Assembly: GCA_013151235.1 (NCBI GenBank) | Contig: JAADIO010000067.1 | Span: 1-31,205 of the forward strand | Reading direction: 5' to 3' | Origin: Deltaproteobacteria bacterium | GTDB taxonomy: Bacteria > CG2-30-53-67 | DNA length: 31,205 bases | Notes under the pieces: generated by a model | The model's input: only the letters and a program-made list of their open reading frames with translations | What the model was told of the DNA's origin: nothing | Databases searched by the model: none | Translations under genes and position numbers: made by a program | In this document: one piece after another, positions 25,418 through 31,205 of the stretch | How positions within the stretch are numbered: position 1 is the first letter of the stretch | Layout of the letters: the number at the start of each line of letters is the position of its first letter

Positions 25418-26752
25418 TCAGTCGTGGTAACCATGCTCACCGTGCTGTGTCTCGTCGAGTCCTCTCAGCTCTTCTTCATCGCTGACCCGGATCCCCATGG
25501 TCTTGTCCAGGACCCACAGGATCACCAGTGTAAGGACGAACGCGTAGAGGGCCGTCGCCCCGACCGCCGTCAACTGGACGAGGAGCTGCCGTCCGTTTCC
25601 TCCGATCAGCCCCGTCCCGCCGACCGTGGCGAAGAGACCCGTGGCGATCGCCCCGAATGTACCGCCCACACCGTGTACACCGAAGGCGTCGAGGGAATCA
25701 TCGTAGCCTGCGCGGGACTTCAGCATCACGGCGAAGTAGCAGATGACCCCTGCGGCCAGCCCGATCACGATCGCCCAGGGAGGCGTGACGAAACCGGCGG
25801 CCGGGGTGATCGCAACCAGGCCTGCGACGATCCCCGAGGCGGCGCCTAAAGCACTCGGCTGTTTCTGCACCCGCCACTCTGTGAACATCCAGGAGAGCGA
25901 GGCCGCCGCCGCTGCGATCTGGGTGTTCGTGAAAGCCAGGGCCGCGCTCCCGTTCGAGGCAAGGGCCGATCCGGCATTGAAACCGAACCACCCGAACCAG
26001 AGCAGGCCCGCGCCGAGGAGGGTCAGGGTCAGGTTGTGCGGAAAGAAGGCGGTCTTCAAAAAGCCCTTCCGCCTTCCGAGGATCACGACCGCGGCCAGAG
26101 CGGAGATCCCGGAGGAGACATGGACCACCGTCCCTCCGGCGAAGTCGAGCGCCCCGAGGTTCAGAAGCCAGCCTCCCGTCCCCCAGACCCAGTGGGCGAT
26201 CGGATCATAAACGACCGTGGACCAGATCAGGATGAAGACGACGTAGGTGGAGAATTTCATCCGCTCCGCCACGGCCCCGCTGATCAGGGCCGGCGTAATA
26301 ATCGCGAACATCCCCTGGAACATGACAAATATATAGAGCGGAATGGTCCCGTGAAGCGTGGCCGGTCCGATTCCCTTCAGGAAGGCAGAACCGAGACCGC
26401 CGACGAAGTGCCCGACATCCGGACCGAAGGAGAGAGTATATCCGATCACGACCCATTGCAGCCCGATCACCGCCATCGCCACGAAACTGTGCATCATGGA
26501 AGAAAGGACATTCTTCTTCCGGACCATCCCGCCGTAGAAGAGGGCGAGTCCCGGCAACATCAGGAGGACCAGAGCCGTCGAGACCATCATCCAGGCCGTG
26601 TCGCCGGGATCGGGAGCGGCGGCCGCCTTCTCACCTGCAAAACTCAACGCCGGCAGGACGAGACCTGCCCCCATGGCAACCGGTACGTGCAAAAGCATCC
26701 TCCCGATGCGGCGGCCACACCGCAGACGGCTGAAAATTTCCGAATCGTTCAT
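25418..26752 (-). CDS. Second ammonium transporter (Amt family)
   Basis: A 444-residue Amt paralogue. An N-terminal leader-like segment (about 20-40) precedes the channel. The twin histidines are His211 in DFAGGTVVHVSSG and His360 in GVHGVGGTFG, with conserved Asp203. The vestibule region differs from the first copy (LALFYGGMVRKKNVLSS, 69-85, the more classical AmtB form), so the two are old paralogues and not a recent duplication. The start at 26752 has GGGAG five bases upstream; the frame is open further upstream but reads through the promoter. It has its own sigma54 promoter and an NtrC-like site. Confidence 0.94.
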   Translation of the reverse strand: MNDSEIFSRLRCGRRIGRMLLHVPVAMGAGLVLPALSFAGEKAAAAPDPGDTAWMMVSTALVLLMLPGLALFYGGMVRKKNVLSSMMHSFVAMAVIGLQWVVIGYTLSFGPDVGHFVGGLGSAFLKGIGPATLHGTIPLYIFVMFQGMFAIITPALISGAVAERMKFSTYVVFILIWSTVVYDPIAHWVWGTGGWLLNLGALDFAGGTVVHVSSGISALAAVVILGRRKGFLKTAFFPHNLTLTLLGAGLLWFGWFGFNAGSALASNGSAALAFTNTQIAAAAASLSWMFTEWRVQKQPSALGAASGIVAGLVAITPAAGFVTPPWAIVIGLAAGVICYFAVMLKSRAGYDDSLDAFGVHGVGGTFGAIATGLFATVGGTGLIGGNGRQLLVQLTAVGATALYAFVLTLVILWVLDKTMGIRVSDEEELRGLDETQHGEHGYHD

Positions 26753-26808
26753 CTCATCTCCCTTTCTGAAAAACGGTTTATATAAAAAGTAAGACACATA
26801 CCCATCAA

Positions 26809-26824
26809 AGCAATCCCTGTGCCT
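26809..26824 (-). promoter_or_regulatory. Sigma54 (-24/-12) promoter of the second amtB
   Basis: The minus strand reads AGGCACAGGGATTGCT: the invariant GG and GC are ten bases apart and only the first T of TGGCAC is changed. It lies 57 bp before the start codon. Confidence 0.78.
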
Positions 26825-26956
26825 AAAGGAAGACAAAATGGAAGCAGTGACAAAAACGAATCTGCAACCTGCTGAAATGAATCGTTTTTTCATTGCCGGA
26901 CAAAATGGTAGGAAGGCACGCGGAGGGAGATCCCGCCCACGGCGGAGAGGGAACAC

Positions 26957-26973
26957 TGCACAACAATTGTGCA
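26957..26973. promoter_or_regulatory. NtrC-type enhancer palindrome
   Basis: TGCACAACAATTGTGCA matches the TGCAC-N7-GTGCA form of NtrC sites. It lies about 140 bp upstream of the second amtB -24/-12 promoter, the usual enhancer distance. The activator could be NtrC itself or the NifA-like protein encoded nearby. Confidence 0.6.
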
Positions 26974-27003
26974 TCCCACTCCCGGTCAGGTGAAAAAAGA
27001 GGA

Positions 27004-27669
27004 TCAGCAGGACGGGTGGAGACCAGGAAGCGTCCATTCCGGGCCGGGTTCATCGACGAAGATCATCTCCTCCCCGCGGGTGGGGTGAAGGATCGTGAGG
27101 GAGCGGGCGTGGAGGGCCAGGGCGCGGTCACCGAAGGGAACCCTCGATCCGTACCGGAAATCCCCGATCACGGGATGGCCGGTATGAGCGAACTGGACCC
27201 GAATCTGGTGGTGCCTGCCGGTAAGAAGCTCGACCTCGATATGGGAGATCCCTTTTGCATAGCCGAGACGCCGGAACCGGAGCCTCGCCTCCCGCCCCCC
27301 CTCTTCCACGACCACGCTTCGTCCTTCCCTGCGGAGCAGGCGATGCGTCAGGGTTCCTCCGGCGGCAACCTTTCCCTCGACCATCGCCCGGTAGATCTTT
27401 CTCACCCGGCGGTTCCGGAACTGTCCGGCCAGGCGCCCCGCCGCTTTCGAAGTGCGGGCAAAGAGAAGAACCCCCGAAACCGGCCGGTCCAGGCGGTGAA
27501 CTATTGCAAGGTAGACATTGCCCGGTTTGTGAAAGCGTTCCTTGAGGAAGGCACGGGCCATATCCAGGAGTGTCCGGTCCCCGGTCCGGTCCCCCTGCAC
27601 CAGCATCCCCGCCGGCTTGTGGACAATGAAAAGATGGTTGTCAAGGAAGAGGACCTGCAGATGATTCAT
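27004..27669 (-). CDS. RluA-family pseudouridine synthase
   Basis: A 221-residue RNA pseudouridine synthase without an S4 domain. The catalytic motif is HRLDRPVSGVLLF (58-70) with Asp61, and the RluA-family segment TGRHHQIRVQFAHTGHPVIG follows. The substrate RNA (rRNA or tRNA) cannot be told. The ATG at 27669 gives the normal N-terminus; a TTG at 27753 overlapping the marC end would add 28 residues without family character. It lies downstream of marC and mprF on the same strand. Confidence 0.88.
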   Translation of the reverse strand: MNHLQVLFLDNHLFIVHKPAGMLVQGDRTGDRTLLDMARAFLKERFHKPGNVYLAIVHRLDRPVSGVLLFARTSKAAGRLAGQFRNRRVRKIYRAMVEGKVAAGGTLTHRLLRREGRSVVVEEGGREARLRFRRLGYAKGISHIEVELLTGRHHQIRVQFAHTGHPVIGDFRYGSRVPFGDRALALHARSLTILHPTRGEEMIFVDEPGPEWTLPGLHPSC

Positions 27670-27745
27670 AAGTACCCCATGGAACAGGTTGCAAGAGGAA
27701 CTTGTCGGGCGCTTTTCGCATGCAAGGACTCTCTCCGGTGATACG

Positions 27746-28387
27746 TCAGGCAAGGCCGGGGAAGAGTTTCAGAAGGCCCATGACAATAAACTGTACGCCG
27801 ATCGCCGCCAGCAGGAGGCCCATAATCCTCGTCGCGATATTGAGCCCGGTTACGCCGAGTGCCCTGCCCAGCGGATCCGCCAGGTGCAAAACGGCCCATA
27901 CGATAATTGACACAACAGCGATCCCCAGGGTGAACAGCAGGCGGCCTTCCCAGGTTCCTGCCTGATGTGCGTTTACGATCACCAGGCTGATTGCCCCCGG
28001 ACCGGCCATCAACGGTATGGCCAGCGGCACCACGGCGATATCTTCTTTGCCCTGGGCCTCTGCCGCCTCTTCATCGGTATGACGGGCGCCGCTCATGCGA
28101 GAGTGCAGCATATCGATGGACATCAGCACAATCAGAAGCCCGCCGCCGATCCGAAGGGCCGATATGGTGATTCCGAAAAAAGCCAGGATGAACTCCCCGA
28201 TCCATGCCGAGAGTATCAGGATTACACCGACGGCTATGGCGGCGACACGGGCGATACGACTGCGTTCATTCCGGGATTTACTTTCAGCCAACGAAAGAAA
28301 AACAGGGATGGCTCCCAAAGGATTTACAATCGCCACGACGCCGATAACGGCCTTGACAAGTTTCATGTATTCTGATGGCAGCGGCAT
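27746..28387 (-). CDS. MarC-family integral membrane protein
   Basis: A 213-residue inner-membrane protein with six predicted helices. The family repeats are IVNPLGAIPVFLSLAE (20-35) and PLAIPLMAGPGAISLVI in the second half. MarC/YchE proteins were once tied to multiple antibiotic resistance, but their transport substrate is unknown. A good AAAGGAGG nine bases before the ATG sets the start. It lies 21 bp after mprF, so the two are probably cotranscribed. Confidence 0.9.
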   Translation of the reverse strand: MPLPSEYMKLVKAVIGVVAIVNPLGAIPVFLSLAESKSRNERSRIARVAAIAVGVILILSAWIGEFILAFFGITISALRIGGGLLIVLMSIDMLHSRMSGARHTDEEAAEAQGKEDIAVVPLAIPLMAGPGAISLVIVNAHQAGTWEGRLLFTLGIAVVSIIVWAVLHLADPLGRALGVTGLNIATRIMGLLLAAIGVQFIVMGLLKLFPGLA

Positions 28388-28408
28388 ACGCAGAAGCCTC
28401 CTTTATGC

Positions 28409-30958
28409 TCATGATGATGGTGATCGTTCCTGTTCTCCTCGTCCCGAAATGAGGGCGGTAATATCTATAAGGATCGACGGCAATGAGGCCCCGCGCGGGG
28501 AAGCAAGGTATTTCGCCTGCCAGACGGGGCCGAATTTATCCTTGTAACGGCGCAGCCCCTGAAAATTGTAAAAATGCGAACCATACCGAAATGCGAAGGC
28601 CCCCATCCGGTTCCAGAGCGGGGCGCAAGCATGGTCCGAAATGCCGGACAGAGGCGCCATCCCAAGACTGAACCATCGGAAACCCCGCTCTTTCCCCCAA
28701 AGAATGAGATGCGTAAAAAGAAAATCCATTACACCGTCCGGCGCCTCCGGACGGTACCTCATGAGATCGACGGAGAGTTCGCTCATGGAGGCCCCCTCCA
28801 GAACATTTGCAAAGGCATAGATTTCCCCGGCCCTTTTGGCGAGTCCGATGGGAAAGTGCCTAAGATAGGCCGGATCAAAGAATCCCATGGAAAATCCTTT
28901 TTCGCGGCTATGTTTCGCCGCAAGCCAGGTATCCGAAATCACCTGCAGGGAAGGCAGAACGGCAGGGACCTCCGCCGGATGGACAACCTCGAAGGAGTAC
29001 CCGTCTCTTTCCAACCTGCGCAGAGCGTAGCGAAGCCCCTTTCTCGTTCGTCCTTCCATGGAAAAATTCTGCAACGGTACACGCGCCTCCTCGCCAAGTT
29101 TAAAGAGCGCCAGCCCGATATCAACGTACAGGTGCAGATGTTCCTGCCCGACCTCATAAAAGACCGGCCATCCTCCGTAACGATCACACATCTCCCCGAA
29201 CTTCCAGATCAACTCACCCCACTCCTCTTCCGGCCCGACGGGGTCCCCCATGGCGACCCAGCTGCGTCCTTTTACGGCATACATAACAAAGGCGCTGCCG
29301 CTCCTGCTGTAGAGTATACGCTTATCCCCCGACAAGGCAAGATTGGCATAGGTTCGGGTCGACTGCCTGACAATATCACCCACCCGGTCCATATCGCCTT
29401 TCTCCCGGCTTGACGTATCTGGAGCCCGGGGCCGAAGCAATTTTGCCAAGGAAAAAAGCAGGACAAGGATGAGGACACCGACCATGGCACGGATGGATCG
29501 GGCCGCATCCGCCTTGATGGCAAACTGCCACCAGAGTTCATTGGAATATTGCACATGTTTATAAGAAAAGAAAACGAGCCACAGCGAAGAGATCAGGACC
29601 AGGCCGATGGCAAAGATCCAACCGGGGGTGAATCGCTGACTCAGGAGGGAGGCCCGCCGGTAGAAATATTTCCGGCAGGGGATGAGCGTCGCAAGCATAA
29701 CGCCCAGGAGTACCGCTTCCTCATAGTCCAGCCCCTTCAACAGGGAAAAAACAATCCCGGCTGTCAGTAAAAAAACGGTCAAGAGGTAGGCCGCGTCCAG
29801 ACGGCGTTGCAACCCCCGGGCCAGCAGGAGCAGACCGGCCCCCACAAGACTGGCAAGGAAGTGGGAAAGTTCCGTCACTGCGGGAGGGAAAAAGCGCCTC
29901 AGCCATTCAAGCCTCCAATGAACCACCGGCGTGGAAACGGAAAAGAGAAGAATCATTCCACCCCAGAAAGAGACAAGCGCAAGCAGCCATGGAACGGCAA
30001 CGGAGACCCAACTGTCCGCCATACGTGCCATATTCTTTATCTTATTCCTGTGCCGGAGAAGTTCACGACCGCCGAGCAGGGCCGCTGCAAGGAGGAGCGG
30101 CAGGAGATAATAGATCCCCCGGAAAACAACCAAAGCTCCGACAACGGACGGCACCGGGAGATAGGGCTTCAGGAGAAGCAGAGCAGTTGTTTCAAAAACG
30201 CCGAGTCCTCCGGGGAGTTGGCTTGCCACACCTGCAACTTGCGCCAGGAGAAAAATGCCCAGGAAGAGACCGAAGGAAAGAGATGAGGAAGAAGGCAACA
30301 GTACGTAAAAAACACTCCCCGCTACGATCCAGTCTAACGAAGCGATCATCGCCTGGGGAACCAGATGCCTCGGCCGCGGAAGACTCACAGTCCAATGATG
30401 GATGGTGAACGGTCTCCTGCGCATCATGCACACAACCAGATAGACCGACACGCAACCGAGAAACAACACCCCCAGGGGGCGAACCGTCGCAAAGCAAAGA
30501 TGAAACCCGGCGGGAACGGGCAGAGGATCCCACAGGAAGATCACACCGCTCAGAATGAAAAAACCAAGCCAGAGGGTGAGCGTACAAAAGAGGATTACAT
30601 TGCTGATTTCCAGTGCCGTCAATCCCCATGCGGAATACAAGGCATAACGCACCGAACCTCCGGCCAGCAGTGCGAATCCCATGTTGTTGCTGAAGGCGTA
30701 TCCGACAAAGGAGGCCAGGCCGACCCGACGATACGGCAGCGGATGATCGATACTGCGCAGGGCAAGCAGATCGTAACCGGACATGACAATGTAGCTCAAT
30801 ACGGTCAGCAAAAAGGCAATCGATAAATCTTCAATCGAAATCTCCCTGAGATGGCGAATGATGTCGCCCAAGTGATATAATGCCAGCTCATGATGCAGCA
30901 CCCAGAGCGCCCCGCCAAAGAGCAGCAGGCCCAGCAGGGGCGGAAGAGCCCGGAACAT
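28409..30958 (-). CDS. mprF: MprF-type lysylphosphatidylglycerol synthase/flippase
   Basis: An 849-residue two-part enzyme. The N-terminal half (about 1-510) is a multi-helix flippase with SFVGYAFSNNMGFALLAGGS. The C-terminal cytosolic half (about 525-830) is an aminoacyl-tRNA-dependent phosphatidylglycerol transferase: SGSAFVMYAVKGRSWVAMGD, FYEVGQEHLHLYVDIG, NFSMEGRTRKGLRYALRRLE and FGPVWQAKYLA. It transfers an amino acid, usually Lys, from tRNA to phosphatidylglycerol and flips the product, lowering surface charge against cationic peptides. I chose ATG 30958; a frame-open ATG at 30997 lies within a transposon-associated repeat and would add 13 foreign residues. Confidence 0.92.
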   Translation of the reverse strand: MFRALPPLLGLLLFGGALWVLHHELALYHLGDIIRHLREISIEDLSIAFLLTVLSYIVMSGYDLLALRSIDHPLPYRRVGLASFVGYAFSNNMGFALLAGGSVRYALYSAWGLTALEISNVILFCTLTLWLGFFILSGVIFLWDPLPVPAGFHLCFATVRPLGVLFLGCVSVYLVVCMMRRRPFTIHHWTVSLPRPRHLVPQAMIASLDWIVAGSVFYVLLPSSSSLSFGLFLGIFLLAQVAGVASQLPGGLGVFETTALLLLKPYLPVPSVVGALVVFRGIYYLLPLLLAAALLGGRELLRHRNKIKNMARMADSWVSVAVPWLLALVSFWGGMILLFSVSTPVVHWRLEWLRRFFPPAVTELSHFLASLVGAGLLLLARGLQRRLDAAYLLTVFLLTAGIVFSLLKGLDYEEAVLLGVMLATLIPCRKYFYRRASLLSQRFTPGWIFAIGLVLISSLWLVFFSYKHVQYSNELWWQFAIKADAARSIRAMVGVLILVLLFSLAKLLRPRAPDTSSREKGDMDRVGDIVRQSTRTYANLALSGDKRILYSRSGSAFVMYAVKGRSWVAMGDPVGPEEEWGELIWKFGEMCDRYGGWPVFYEVGQEHLHLYVDIGLALFKLGEEARVPLQNFSMEGRTRKGLRYALRRLERDGYSFEVVHPAEVPAVLPSLQVISDTWLAAKHSREKGFSMGFFDPAYLRHFPIGLAKRAGEIYAFANVLEGASMSELSVDLMRYRPEAPDGVMDFLFTHLILWGKERGFRWFSLGMAPLSGISDHACAPLWNRMGAFAFRYGSHFYNFQGLRRYKDKFGPVWQAKYLASPRGASLPSILIDITALISGRGEQERSPSS

Positions 30959-30969
30959 CAACTTTCCGG

Positions 30970-31031
30970 ATCCTCGTTTGGGGTCAGAGCTACACATTTG
31001 ATCCTCGTTTGGGGTCAGAGCTACACATTTG
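30970..31031. repeat. Perfect 31-bp tandem repeat at a RAYT-element boundary
   Basis: Two identical 31-bp units lie back to back (30970-31000 and 31001-31031). Each contains, on the minus strand, GTGTAGCTCTGACCCC. The distal unit contains the transposase stop codon and the proximal one ends 12 bp before the mprF start. The sequence resembles the conserved terminus next to REP-associated transposases. Confidence 0.85.
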
Positions 31032-31205
31032 ACATTTTCACCATTCGTTCAAGAACTCTCAACCGCCGGGCGAACCGTTTATCCGTAGCCCGCAGAACGT
31101 CAAGACGCCTCACTGTCTGGCTGACCGCCGAAACAGTCAGCCCACCAAAAAAATCTCCTATTTCACTCAAACTGCGTTCGCTGTACTTGCGGCAAAGATA
31201 GATCG
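31021..31205 (-). CDS. REP-associated Y1 transposase (RAYT/IS200-like), C-terminal end
   Basis: The last 60 residues of a minus-strand protein enter from the right edge of the window. The segment YLCRKYSERSLSEIGDFFGG, then LTVSAVSQTVRRL, is the C-terminal DnaA-like helix-turn-helix carried by many REP-associated tyrosine transposases. The catalytic HUH/Tyr domain lies outside the window. Its TAG stop falls inside the distal 31-bp repeat. Whether the gene is intact cannot be judged. Confidence 0.75.
   Translation of the reverse strand, partial: IYLCRKYSERSLSEIGDFFGGLTVSAVSQTVRRLDVLRATDKRFARRLRVLERMVKMSNV

Overview
The window looks like a chromosomal segment of a Gram-negative bacterium, most likely a deltaproteobacterial (Desulfobacterota-type) lineage. 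This is inferred from the rpsB-tsf-pyrH-frr-uppS-cdsA-dxr-rseP-ispG gene order, a complete Mla lipid-transport set, sigma54-controlled nitrogen genes, a glnS gene, and intergenic repeats of kinds I associate with such genomes. No 16S or other taxonomic marker is present, so the assignment is tentative. Genes are packed tightly, mostly on the minus strand, and no tRNA, rRNA or CRISPR array was seen.

Layout. Positions 1-494 hold the wreck of an integron-type tyrosine recombinase, followed by about 430 bp of repeat-rich noncoding DNA. From 10674 down to 925 (minus strand) runs one long housekeeping cluster: rpsB, tsf, pyrH, frr, uppS, cdsA, dxr, rseP, ispG and nth. It couples translation (S2, EF-Ts, ribosome recycling), UMP supply, isoprenoid synthesis (Dxr, IspG, UppS), phospholipid synthesis (CdsA) and envelope stress proteolysis (RseP). 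Its 5' leader (about 10675-10870) is packed with perfect hairpins. A mobile-looking 166-bp element with 13-bp terminal inverted repeats sits between rpsB and tsf.

Positions 11051-14018 carry three plus-strand genes: a TPR / L,D-transpeptidase / NTF2-like protein, a TusA-family protein with its own promoter and terminator, and a membrane-anchored gluzincin metalloprotease. From 18322 down to 14113 is an mla operon (mlaE, mlaF, mlaD, mlaA, mlaC) ending in a cyclic-nucleotide-binding protein whose start overlaps the mlaC stop. Two further short inverted-repeat elements lie in or next to this operon. glnS follows on the plus strand (18742-20445), then a small Cys-rich 'two-CW' protein.

Positions 21030-26752 form a nitrogen module on the minus strand. 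glnK, an amtB, an outer-membrane barrel protein and a NifA-like sigma54 activator form one unit behind a near-perfect -24/-12 promoter. A second amtB upstream has its own -24/-12 promoter and an NtrC-type palindrome about 150 bp further upstream. The module therefore appears to encode an activator that may switch on its own operon. The window ends with mprF-marC-rluA (minus strand). Immediately upstream of mprF are a perfect 31-bp tandem repeat and the 3' end of a REP-associated (Y1/RAYT) transposase.

Most interesting points: the structured rpsB leader, the self-contained sigma54 ammonium module, the family of small inverted-repeat elements inserted inside essential operons, the integron-integrase relic, the RAYT repeat abutting mprF, the cNMP-binding protein in the mla operon, and an RseP with three PDZ domains.
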